NCBI GenBank assembly: GCA_021613335.1
Contig: JAJTWR010000090.1
Location: 103,501 to 167,500, forward strand
Length of the DNA stretch: 64,000 nucleotides
Origin: Whitmania pigra
Taxonomy: Eukaryota; Annelida; Clitellata; Hirudinida; Haemopidae
Reading direction: 5' to 3'
How positions within the stretch are numbered: the first letter of the stretch is position 1; every line of letters starts with the position of its first letter. The notes under the pieces are model-generated. The model was not told the origin of the DNA and searched no databases. It worked only from the letters and a program-made list of their open reading frames with translations. This document shows, in pieces, positions 29,153-40,879 of the stretch. A program made the translations under genes and the position numbers.

Positions 29153-32099
29153 ATGTTTTGCAAACGTAAACACATCGGCAATTATGCCGCTTACGCGCGA
29201 GATCGGGAATACGGAGGAGCTGACGAGCTGAACGCGAAGTTAAAAGTTGAAGTATTTACCCACCTGGCGAAATCCAAGGGTTCCGTCATCTACAGAAAGA
29301 ACCTGAAGGGCCACTGCGGTTGCGTGAACGCCATAGAATTCTCAAGAGACAATGGCCGACTTATCGCCTCTGGTGAGTTTGCTGTTTTGTTTTATTTCCT
29401 TTCAAGGCTGTTCCTTGTCCCTGACGTATCAGGACAATGTGGTATCTCTGAGTCTAAATGATGATGTTATTTGGAGGTGGCGATGACAAGGAGGTCTTAC
29501 TCTGGAACACCCATCAAGCTCTTTCAGGCATTGGCAAACCTGTCTCGATGAAAACTATGCACCAGAGCAACATCTTTTGCCTAGCGTTCGACAACGAGAA
29601 TAAAACTGTGATATCTGGAGGTGAGTATATATTCGTTAAGATGAACCCCAATTTCTGATAGTTTTGCACCAGAGTTGGTTTGAGTTGACGTTGATTTACA
29701 GGCAATGACGCCAATGTCATAATACACGACTTAGAAAGGTTAGCAACACGAGTTTCTAGACATCAAATGTTCAGTTACTTATCGTCTTGAATTTAAATTC
29801 GTCCGAAGTAAAAATTCCAAACAAACGTATTTGCACGAGGACGTAGTGTACGGGCTGTCCGTCGACCCCTGGAACTCGAACCTGGTAGGAACGGCCGGCG
29901 ACGACGGGCGGATTCTCATAATAGACGTCAGAGTGCCCCAAAACGAAAGTAAGCTTCCAATAGATCTGATAGATAGTCCACGACTACACCTCGTTATAAA
30001 ATTTCATCTCTCCCAATAAAAGACCAAACCGTTCTCGCGACCAGCCAGAACCCGATGCAAGGCCTCAGACACAATCCGATGGACCCGCGACTCATCGCCT
30101 CTGCGAACTCCGGGGACGGAACCACACTGTGGGACATTAGAAAGCCAAAATGGTGGTCGAATCAGAACTGTTTTTTAGAATTGTTTGCTTGTAACGAACG
30201 GTTGTATTTTTGCTCGCAGTCCCCTGACGAGCTACGCGAACAAGACCGTCAAGCATAGCGACTTGGTCATGAACGTGACGTTCGACTCGACGGGCAGGAT
30301 GCTGGCATCGCTGAGAAAGTGGAGCGGCCCCGTCATCTACGACGTGTTCGACCAGGATGTGGCCGTCGAGTTCCAGCATCCCGAATACCTCAACTCTTGC
30401 ACCATGAAGAGTTGTACGTTTGCAGGGCAAAAGGATGAGGTATTTTGTCTTTTTCTGTGGCAGAAAAGTTTGCATTCCGGATTAAGACAATCATTTTGTA
30501 TCACCATACCAGTACAATGAAAAAAGGAATAAGAGAAATTTCTATTAAGAGAAAGCTAGTGAGATAACTGATGCTACTATCTATAGCTGGCTTCTTTGAT
30601 ATGTTGTGGATTGGGCATTAACATAAATTATATATTTTGGCTGCCCCAAAACAATAGCAAGTATCTGTTCAGTATTTGTTTATCTCACTATATGAGGCAA
30701 AAGTCATTAGCATAACATAACCAAGCCAATTTGCATATTTGAATAACTCGCAGTACATCCTATCTGGATCGGACGACTTCAATCTGTATGCATGGAGGTT
30801 ACCTGGTCTAAAGTCCGATGAGGGCAAATGTATGTGAGCCCTTTTCCTTTAACTTAAAATGCATCTGGAGCAGCATTCGAACTTCGAACTTTGAACTCAG
30901 CATTACAGGTCAAGGACACGCACTGCATACTCAAGGGTCACAGGTCTATTGTCAACCAGGTCCGTTACAATCCTGAGTGTTGCCTCATCATCTCTTCGGG
31001 GGTAGAGAAGATCATCAAGGTCATTACATGGTCAATTACTATTATAATTATTTTTTTATCAATTAAAGAGATTAAATACTAAACACATGTTACTAATTAA
31101 TTAAATACTAATTATATAATTAATATAAAATGAATTTTCTAAAATCTTGATGTGTATCTGACATTGCATTACTGCCTATTGGACAAAAGATGATTTGAGG
31201 GTCATTTTGCCTTATCGTTAACCTCTATCAAAAAACCATATCTATCATGTTTCAACATTTATTCACTTCGGCCTACTAGGTTTGGAGCCCCTTTCCCATT
31301 GGTGACGGCAGCGAGAGTTCGAGGTCTGAATCGAGCAGGGCGGAATACATTGGCTTCCCCCCTTACCCTACTGCCAGGGCCTCTGACTCCCCAACGGCAG
31401 AGGACCCGTTCATGTTGGCGTTCTTCGACGAGCTCATCCGAAGAGAGAGGTTAGGAGACAATTCCGTGCCTCTCGAGTGGTACATGTGAGTTCAATGACC
31501 GTTTGACCGAACTATTTCATTTATTTCTCCTGCGGGCCCTCTTACCTGACCTTTAACCCCGTCGAAGGTCTACGTACGAAGACCAGAACAGCATCTTGTC
31601 GAGCGAAGAAGATCACGGAGCTTCGTCGACGACGGAAGACCAAGAAGACATCCTCGACTGCTCCACGACCTCGGACAGCGAAATGACTTCGACTGACGAC
31701 GACTACGTCGAAGACGACGATGACGTTCAATACTCGGACGACCTGCTCGACTCGATAGCGGACAGCCAGAGTTCGGACGCAGGTCACGACCCCAAACATT
31801 CCTGCGACGACCAGCACCACGAACATGCCAACCGAAAGCGACCGCCGACCGAAGCCACGGAAAATTACTCGCAGACTCATTGGAAGAAGAAAAGGATGGA
31901 GGTGGCATCGTCCGAGTGCCAGAATGACCTTCACTCCCAGCCTCACAGTTCCTTCAACGGTGCCTACGTCAATCCCAGAATCGAAGGAATGCAAAATCAA
32001 CATCTAGCAATTGATTCCTTGAATTCAGTACTTCTGGACAAGTCAGGGGTTTGCAGTAAAGACGGCGAAAGCAGTGAAACCGGTGACGAATCCAGGTGA
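29153..32099 (+). CDS. dcaf5: DDB1- and CUL4-associated factor 5 (WD40 protein)
   Basis: Substrate receptor of the CRL4 ubiquitin ligase. Exons: 29153-29372, 29477-29620, 29702-29738, 29809-29948, 30023-30152, 30220-30439, 30754-30829, 30901-31019, 31280-31485, 31568-32099; 607 residues. Family-specific words appear in order: GHCGCVNAIEFS, HQSNIFCLAF, EDVVYGLSVDP, TLWDIRKP (a WDxR DDB1-contact motif), LNSCTMKSCTFAG, YILSGSDDFNLY, LKGHRSIVNQVRYNP and SSGVEKIIKVWSPF. The C-terminal region is acidic and Ser/Asp-rich (exon 10) and clearly shorter than the long vertebrate tail. The exon 5 donor is ambiguous: 30152 and 30155 both keep phase and differ by one residue. Exon 8 starts at the first of two nearby AGs (30901) because only that keeps the frame. 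Confidence 0.92.
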
Positions 32100-32456
32100 A
32101 TGATAGCCGAATACCTTTTGGACTGTTTAAATAGGGCAACAAAGTACCCAATACTCTCCCCCTTCCCTCCCCAATTTAACATCTCAAGAGCAAAGAGTGT
32201 GCTTATAATTTTACCCTATCCAGACCAATCTGTGATTGACAAGACATTTGAACAAAGCTTCTCAATTGTGATGCTTTAATTCTTCATTTCCGTCGTTCGA
32301 AGCTTTTTTACATTAAAGTGTTCGGCGAGAATAATTCGAGGTCAGAAAAAAGCACGGGATATAATCGGGTTCGGGGGTCGTGTCAAAATCGTGCGAAGCC
32401 CCCCGAGCTACCGACCACCTGCGCGGCTCGATTGCAGGTTCATTCAAAATCTTGCA

Positions 32457-32462
32457 AATAAA
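32457..32462 (+). terminator. Possible polyadenylation signal, DCAF5
   Basis: AATAAA 358 bases after the DCAF5 stop, only 55 bases from the ZFPL1 stop codon on the opposite strand. It would give overlapping or abutting 3' UTRs for the convergent pair. Confidence 0.4.
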
Positions 32463-32516
32463 GTGCTCGTCATCGGAGTTCGATGTCTCCAGCTGGGGCG
32501 GGCGATCCGAAGGGTA

Positions 32517-34358
32517 CTACGGCCTCATCCTGATGTTTGGATTAGATAGGGGGTCCAGCAAAGGGTCGTTCTCGGTGGACCAGCGGCCCAGCTCGCTGAA
32601 CACCAGCACCAGGGTGATGAAACCGGCGACTGCCAGGAAGGAGACGACCAGGTACCTTTTAATCCTCGATGACGGTTTCTGCTTCAACCTTTGAGCGGTC
32701 GAGAAGTTGTTGCTGAAAATTTGCATCAGGATCTTCAAATGACGTAGAAATCAGGGCAGCACGTTTGGCGACAAAGTTGGGCTTTGTGAATTCGAATTTG
32801 GTAACCGTAGGCAACAAAAAGGTTAAAGGTCTCACTTGAACCATCTGGACAGCCAGAGCATGGCCGGTCTCCTCTTGTACTTGTCGGTGTCGTGGTCTGT
32901 GAAGTGGTTCGATGGGAGAGACGACGTTGGCCCTGAAATGTGCACGATTTAAAAATAATTTCCGAGGTAACCCGGGATTGCGAGTGCATCCTCTCCTAAT
33001 GATTGAACAATTTGTACATTGTGCATTATCATAATTTATTCTATTATTATATTCCATTTTAATACAGGCTGAGATTATAATTAATGTCTTAAAAAGTCCA
33101 AAATCTTTATATAGAATATTATGATTAAATGTGATCTAACAATTATACAATGCCCAAAATATTAATGCAAACATTTTGGCTAATTATAATGCCCGATTCC
33201 TATCAAACAATGGCGGCACAGAAAGGGAAAAATCACCTATGTAAATGTCGGATTTTTCCACAACTCTCGTGTATGGAATGGATTCATCCATGGTCAAGAC
33301 GCTTTGCGTCGAACTGTTCTGGAATGGAGTTGGGTTCGATCCGCCCTTGAACGTGCCAGAAGGTGCACCGGACATGGCCACGGATGTGTTGTTGCCAGCT
33401 TTCGTCTGGTTCTCCTGCTGCTTCTCTTCGATCTGAATTTGAAATTATCACGTCAAATAAACCGGCTGCGGCATACAATAAAATATGAGTGCTTCCAACA
33501 GAACGAGATGACTTTAGACTTTAAAACCTACGATATCAAATAGCCTTCACTTACCATGGGCAAGCCCAGCCCAGCTCTAGCCCAGTTGACAGTGGCCAGG
33601 AGGTTGCAGAGGGCTTCAGTGACAGGGGACGACGAGTTTGGGGGTGGAAAAATGCAAGCGGAACAGACCGGACACGAATAGCCAGCTGGAGCTGTGTTCG
33701 CTGGCAGGGCCCTCTCATAAGCGTCGAAGCACGACCAGTGGAACACATCTGCAAAGAGAGTTTAATGTGAACGATGGAGTTCCTTATGTTGAAATGTTTT
33801 TTCCAAATTAAAGTATGAAATTTATTAGGAATGGCATTAGGTTTGTTTTCTGTTTTCTAGAACATTTTACTATTCCTGAGGTATATTGTACCATGACAGA
33901 CGAGGCGTACACAGGGTCCACAGCTCTCGTCCGACAGATTTTTACCGCACAGACGACACGTGGGATCATAATCACTGTCCTGCAGCCATCTCAGATATGA
34001 CTGAACCACACACTGAAAGCAATTGAGAACAATATCTCGTTAAAATTTTACCATTAATATTCCAGTTACAAAAGATGACCGATATCTTTTCCGGATTATA
34101 TTTAACAATGTTGATGAAATACAATCTTATTGCAGTACATTAAGCGCATCACGTTAAATATCCAAAAGTATAAAGCTGTGCAGTAACTTGTAAGGGCGCC
34201 ATATTTCTACAAAATGTCTTGGTGATCTAATTCTGAAACAAGGAACAGTTGATTACCCTGGAATGGTTGGCAACCAAACAATGTTCACAGACGTTGACGG
34301 TGTGCTCGAAACAGAACAGATTTGTAACTTTCTTTTTGGGGCATTTACATAGACCCAT
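32517..34358 (-). CDS. zfpl1: Zinc finger protein-like 1 (Golgi membrane RING-type protein)
   Basis: Integral cis-Golgi membrane protein needed for Golgi integrity (family knowledge). Exons: 34358-34257, 34012-33892, 33748-33555, 33432-33237, 32932-32836, 32712-32517; 301 residues, close to the family length of about 310. The N-terminus [19 protein letters not shown] plus [12 protein letters not shown] is a B-box-like zinc site. It is followed by a RING-like domain ([14 protein letters not shown], then VFHWSCFD, then PAGYSCPVC). The linker ends with the family motif [21 protein letters not shown]-terminal membrane span (about 257-278) precedes the [16 protein letters not shown] tail. The exon 5/6 junction (TTCAA|GTGAGA to TTTTCAG|C) was fixed by phase. 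Confidence 0.95.
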
Positions 34359-36828
34359 TGTTGGTGATCGGATATCGTTTCAAATATCGAGTGGCAATTT
34401 CACAAGCTTTCAGGCCACGTATGCCGATGCAAAACAAATATCTAACTTTTGGTTCAACTAATTCTTATTAGACCCGCATACCTAAAAGCATCTCAGTAAA
34501 TTATTATAAAATTGATTTGTTTAAATAATATTTTCAAATCATATGTATAATATCTAATTTTACTTTAATACAGCGGAGCAGCGATTTTCCGAACTGATTG
34601 GTAATAAATATTGAATAATGATGATTTCCAAAAACAAAAGATAAATGTTTTAATTTCAATCTATACCGTTTATATTAAAATGCACTATAATTTAGATACA
34701 ACGATATCTTTAATGACACATGGTTGTAAAGCTCTTTAAATGGTCGTTAAAATGTCCTAACAAATCTCCCAAACACCTAGCATAAAATATATTTTATTAC
34801 ATAAAGTATTTATGAAATCAGAGCGTGAAAAATTCTTTTGAGAATTATTGAAATAACCGTAAAGAAAAGTTCGTTTTTTTCGAGAAATTAACTTCGGGAT
34901 ACTTTTTTATAATCTTATCTCTTATACTCTCTGGAATTTTACACAGACCTCGGTTTTCTTAATTTAAATGATAGCATTATAAATATTTTTGATTTTATGT
35001 TAATATCTTTCAAATTCCATTGTGGTGTAACACATTACATCACACGTTACTCCACCCCGTCCACCGGTATGACTCCTTGCTGCATAATGTCATCTGACGT
35101 CCGGTTTATGCCGCCCTGAATGTAGCTAATATTAAAATAATGCGAGAGAATGAATTCTGACCCCAATAATGTCGAAAGCCAAAGAAACGACGAGAAACGA
35201 CCCATCCTTTTTATCATCCTTTTCTTTTGTCCGGAGCCAAAAAAATTTTTTTTATATGAATGCCAAAACACTGTTTTTAAATTCTAAATGTCTTCCTTTA
35301 TCGTCCGAGCAGCGCATGGACCGCGAACATTAATACGAGTTAGACGACCAATTTGTAAATGTCCCATTAAAGAGAGGCATGATCAGATACCGTGCCCTAG
35401 CAGAGAGCAGGACAATTTTCTTGAGACAGTTATTGATCAGCTTTTTCCTGCCGACATCCTGCCGGTCTGAGTTTATTTGTCTGGAAAAGAACTCGTTATT
35501 ACCTCCGTGACCTATCGCTGTAAGTTAGTCTGAAAAATGTATTTTCCACAGATAAGCCGATACGAGCAAATGCAGCTTCCCCTTTTTCCGACTGTGCACG
35601 GCAAACATCAGCTTTATTTTCTGGACGTGAGTCCGTATCGATTTATGTTTTTTTTTAAATGGTGTCTTTTATTATGCAGTCCCTCCTTTGAACGAGGCAA
35701 GGTAGTCTGCTGAGTGAGTGAACGCGGCGAATGGTGATGTTTTTATTTGCACCAAAAACATGGCGACCAAAATCTACGCTTACAGAAAGGAAGTTCGAAC
35801 GAAAATTACAAGAAATATAACATTTCTAAAATAGAATTTAAATGAATGACAATAAAATTTAAATGAATGACAATAAAATTTAAATTAATTACAATAAAAT
35901 TTAAATGAATGACAATAAAATTTAAATTAATGACAATAAAATTCAAATAAATAGCAATAAAATTTAAATTAATAACAATAAAATTTAAATTAATAACAAT
36001 AAAACTAATACGCAACTTCAAGGTGGCTCTACTTTTCAAGAAAGAGCAAAACAAGCACGATCATTGAAGCGAACTCTTAGAAAGCAGTGAAACATTTTCA
36101 TATGCGAACGGCAACGGAACGAATAAATGCGACGACACTTGTACTAACGAAACTGGAAAACTGGAAAAGTGGAAAACTGGAGAATTAAAACTCCACTATG
36201 ATGATTCGTCGAGGCCCGAGCAGTAGGAGGCTTGCATTCGCAAGACTTGAAGAAAATCAATAATTTCGAACGACTCCGGGTGAAATATGAATGGCATTTT
36301 CCAGACATTTGAAAACACTTAAAATTCTCGGCTCTCTTTGAAAATTTCTCTTCCGACTCCGCTCTTTTTTCCCGGGTTTTTGGTAAAAAAAATAAACAAA
36401 AAAAAACGAGAAAACAATGACCATTTTAAAATCTAAACTCAAATCTATTGTCCGTAGAAAGAAAGAAAGAATTAAAGTAAACAACAGAACCGTATTCTTA
36501 CTGGCTACACACGAAGGACCGAACACATCTTAGGAAGCAGTGGGTTGTCGTTACCCCCCGTAAAATCGAAACAATTTCAACCAAGCAGAAATATGTACTC
36601 AATTGTACGGTGCACGAGCAGACGACAACGACAAGCGGAGAGAAACCAAGGTGTGCAAATCCCGGACTTCGAACTTCGGCTAAACCCATCCTTCCCTATC
36701 CCCCTATCTCCCTCTCCAGCTACCCACAAAAAAAACAAAACCAAAATGTGAAAATTAGCAGAATCCAAAGCAATTACTCACGATAGTCGACGGACAGAGC
36801 TACACGAATACAAACACGTAGAAGATCA
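34359..36828. other. Intergenic region, ZFPL1 upstream
   Basis: About 2.5 kb with no recognised gene. Short frames at 35288-35470 and 36545-36751 have no family resemblance. It contains the 20-bp minisatellite described separately. Confidence 0.5.
35822..36004. repeat. 20-bp AT-rich minisatellite
   Basis: About nine tandem copies of AATGACAATAAAATTTAAAT, with small variants (GAATGAC, TAATTAC, TAATAAC, AAATAGC). Confidence 0.92.
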
Positions 36829-36856
36829 ACATCATCATCATCATCATCATCATCAA

Positions 36857-36954
<98 letters not shown>

Positions 36955-36978
36955 ACAACATCATCATCATAACCATCG

Positions 36979-37010
<32 letters not shown>

Positions 37011-37012
37011 GG
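36829..37012. repeat. (ATC)n microsatellite
   Basis: ATC triplets with isolated AAC changes, immediately 3' of the calcium sensor stop codon (minus strand). The poly-Asp and poly-Met translations are artefacts. Confidence 0.96.
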
Positions 37013-37126
37013 AGATACGAAAGTCGACCTCAGTTCGAATCTCGCTGCATCGGAGAGACCTTGGAATCAAAACTGCGAAAGAGCCAAGACACTGCCACGG
37101 AGAGGAAACGCCCCGACGGGTTGGAT

Positions 37127-39416
37127 TCACTCGGAGCCCGCATCGGCCGTGAGCATCTGACAGAGGAATTCGTCCGACATGCATCCCTTGATGAATTCTT
37201 CCTTGGAAAGAACACCGTCATTGTTTTCGTCCATCTTTGCGAATATTTCCTTAGTCCTTTTCTCCGGAGTGTCGTTAGGATCGTTGTAGGAAAGCGACGG
37301 TCCGACCATATTGTAGATGGCCTGTTGATGGAGTTGATGGGTCCGGTGTAAGTTGTTAGAATTTCTATTATTGTTATCGATGTTATTATTGTTATTGTTA
37401 TTGTTGCTGTTATTATTGTTGTTGTTGTTGTTGATATTGTTGTTAGTATTAGTGTTAGTGTTATTATTGTTGTTGTTTCGAGCGAATAAACTAATTTATT
37501 GAATAATTCTATATCTAACCCCTAATCCCTAAAGTCCTAATTGGTGTTAATTGAATGTTTTAAACTTTTACGTTCGCCATAGTTTTTATTTCCTGCACGT
37601 TGTCGTAGTCAAGGGGCGTTTTAGGAACGAATTGCATCAGACTTTAGACACACGAAAATTGGATAAAATATAAATCTATCATCAGTTATAATAATCATAA
37701 TCAATCTATCGATCAGTAAAAATTGCTAATCGGCATCAATCCGACCAAACCGTGCAGCTAGTTTCCAACCAAATCACCAACGAGAGATTAATTATATTAA
37801 TTAATTAATTAGCAATTATAATAACTATATTAATTAATTATAAAGTATATTAACTAATCGTCAATTACACTAACTAATTATCAATTATGTTAATTAATTG
37901 TTAATTTGCACTAATCAATTATAATTACTTAGTCATCATATACTTTGGAATAAAAGTTCCTTAAGATTCAAGATCGTCTCGCACTAACTCCAATTATCTC
38001 AGACATTTCGCTGGGCTCTATAGTGCCATCTCCGTTGACGTCGTACATCTGGAAAGCCCACTCCAGCTTCTGTTCGGGTTTTCCAGCCGAGGTGATGTTT
38101 ATTGCCAGTAGAAATTCCTGTTCACGATTGGAATTTACGCGTCCATGAGCTGCCATGACAACGCCATGGTAGTGGTGGGTGGATGGTATTCATTTATTTA
38201 GTATTTATTTATTTTATTACTAATTTAGTAAAGTGGGTGGTATTTATTAATTAATTAATAATATGTTTGCTTGTTTAATAGTTTATTTTTCTGAATCTTG
38301 GGTTTGTATGAGGGGGTGAATGATCGGGGATGTTTGATGCAGGAAGGTATAAACTTTGTTTCGTTTTGTATGATCTGCCTCATTTATGTATCGCCCGGTG
38401 CTTGACAAAGTAGTTCGAAAGAGGAACACGCATTGGTGATGCCGAGAAAAGATCTTGTGTCTAATTTACTCGAGAATGCAAATATATAAGGTGCTTACAT
38501 TTGTAAGGGGCCCTATTTATACAGAAACCTACGTCAGAAGCATACATCTCAACTGAAATCAGAATCCAGCTGCCAGCACTGCCAGCACTGCCATGAGCGC
38601 CTTTGAGAAGGAGCGCTACATAAATGGTTGATAAAAACGCCTCCGAACTGCGCTTATATGGCATTACAGAAATGAAGTAAACAAACAGCCCAGAAGCTAC
38701 CTTGAAGTCGATTTTGCCGCTGTTGTCCGAGTCGAAAGTCCTGAAGACGTGCTCGCAAAACTTCTCGGCGTTTCCTTGGGGGAAAAAACTCGAGTATACC
38801 TCGAGAAACTTTGTCCTCGTCAGCTGACCGTTTGGGCAGTCCTTCTGTAAACAGAAAACACAGAATCACAGCTTAGATCCAATCTCACTGTGGAAAGATT
38901 GAAAATTGGCTCTGAGCAAAAAAGATCAGACTTCCGTCAAGACCGTGACCAATCTCCCTGGACAATTGTCAACTCCGGCCGGCTTAATGGCTGCCTTAAT
39001 GGATGCCGAGGCCGAACAGGAGTTTATGTCCGGATGTATGGGCGTGGCGCGCTAATGGTTCAGACGAATGCGTCTGGCAATCAGCATGAAAAGAGAGAGT
39101 TATGCTCCTCAATTATGGCTCCACATTAGCGTGCATCATTCAATGATATTTCTCTGAGTGTGCAATCCAGGAATGTGAAAGCATGACTACCCAATCAGCG
39201 TGAGGTAAATGCGAGATGTCCCCACCTTAGTTAGCATCGCTCCATCGAGAGGGGGAAGGGCGAAACGGGGAGTCTAGTAAATGAATGAGTTAGGTACAAT
39301 ACTCTCACCATGAATCCGTTATACCAGGCTTTGATTTGCTGTTTAGTAAAGTTGGTATTCTGCATGAGGAACTCCATGTCCTCCTTGGGTAGCTTCTTGC
39401 TGCCCGCTCCACCCAT
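37127..39416 (-). CDS. Neuronal calcium sensor (recoverin/neurocalcin family)
   Basis: Small EF-hand Ca2+ sensor, usually N-myristoylated and membrane-targeted in neurons. Exons 39416-39309, 38844-38701, 38117-37989 and 37321-37127; 191 residues, the family's usual size. The N-terminus MGGAGSKK fits a myristoylation site (Gly2, Ser6). EF1 is the typical inactive type (KDCPNG). EF2 (74-85), EF3 (110-121) and EF4 (158-169) have intact Asp/Asn/Glu loop residues. The [17 protein letters not shown] stretch resembles recoverin/visinin, while HVFRTFD resembles neurocalcin/hippocalcin, so I do not assign a subfamily. The C-terminal end (LTADAGSE) is not one I recognise. A TTG/TTA-rich tract (37375-37480) lies in the last intron. 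Confidence 0.92.
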
Positions 39417-39451
39417 CTCTCCTCAGCTGTTCCGAGCACTGGGAAGTCCAC
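39417..39451 (-). other. Likely 5' UTR part of calcium sensor exon 1
   Basis: Directly upstream of the start codon the minus strand reads TTTTCCAG|GTGGAC, a good acceptor at 39451. The 5' UTR therefore probably includes an upstream non-coding exon further 5' (higher coordinates). Confidence 0.5.
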
Positions 39452-39460
39452 CTGGAAAAG

Positions 39461-40879
39461 TGATTTTGACTTGATTTGATTTGATTTTAAATCGTCAAAT
39501 TAATCTCTTTTTTTTATTTCTTTTAGAGGCGTCGGGGACGCAAATTTGATGCCTCTTCAGCTAAACAAGGCCTGGAGACCTTTTGTAAACAGACATCATC
39601 GGGACGCCGATTTTCATGCATTTCATTATCTATTAATTCGGAGAGAGGAATAATCAAGTGGAACGGATTGGGAAAAAAAAGAGAAAGAGAGAGGCGAAGA
39701 GGAATTTGTAAATTGAACGTTGAACGCACAGGCGTCGTTCTCTGAATAGAATCACTGACTGCTCGGAGCTAGGTTGGAATCGATTTACTGGACTTTCGTC
39801 TGCTCGTTAACCATTTTGAGGAGAAAGAGAAGGAGGAAGAGGAGGAGGAGGAATAGGAGGAAGGTGATGAGAGGAAAAAATACACTAATCGAAATCAAAA
39901 CCCACTTTAGGATTACTTTTTAAATCCGAACGTTCTCGCTGAGACTCGCCTAGAATCGTCTTCGACTTTGAAACTTTGAAGATGTTCGCAGATATTCCAG
40001 ATAACGCGTGAGAAAATTCGACCGCGGTTCAGCCACGCACTCCCGCCCGACGACAAAAGACGTATCCACAAGCAATCTTGGACCGGTAAACAAATAAGCC
40101 AGCAGAGGCAACGCACCGACCGGGAAAGTGTGCGTTCGCTGTGCGTGACTCCGGCGTGCGTGACTCCAGTGCGCGTTTCTCCACCGGCATCTGTTGAGCT
40201 GCCCGGGATACGCTCGTGATTCCGGGAGCGGTCCACTACCGATAGCGAAATGTGCAGGATTCTGTGTTCTTTCGCTTCTTACCGACCAACCTAAAACATG
40301 GTCATGACATCACGGACGAGTCGAGTAGCTGGAGCGAGTGAATCGAAAGCCCCCCAGTGTGGTACGAGGGAGACGTCCTCGTGAATATTTAATAACCTAG
40401 ACTACCCACCCATCCACCCAGCCAGGCAGGCACAAAATCACGTGTATGACTCACTCGTCGGCTCCAGAAGAACTACTACTATTACCACTGGCACTGCTAC
40501 TATACGGTCGATGCTGTACGAGATCAAAACGCGACAAGAACAAGTCGAAGAACTGACTGCTGGGAGGATCGTTATCATGACGAGCGGCGGCGTATGACGA
40601 TCGCGAGTGGGCATTGATCCTCGACATACAAACATCCTCCAGGGTCATCGAGGTCAACTCTTACGCCTGGTTGCACGCGACTGACGTAGTTGACGGAGAA
40701 GGAACAACAGAACGACAAACAACAGAACAAGTGATTCGTTTCTTTTAAATATTTTCATGAAAGAATCATTCTTCAAATCAAAATCTCAAACGCATGCAAA
40801 TATACAGGCAGGAGAATGTACAAATCAAGAAAAAAAAAGTCACTGTTGCAATCGATTGATCAAACCATCAATCATTCAA
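39461..40879. other. Intergenic: calcium sensor promoter side, RFX 3' side
   Basis: About 1.4 kb without a recognised coding exon. It includes a GA-rich patch (39825-39875, GAGGAGGAGGAATAGG). Probably contains the promoter or 5' non-coding exon of the calcium sensor and the RFX 3' UTR. Confidence 0.5.

Noticed and set aside
32380..32694. Plus-strand frame of 104 codons over the ZFPL1 last exon
   Set aside because: Antisense shadow of the ZFPL1 membrane segment.
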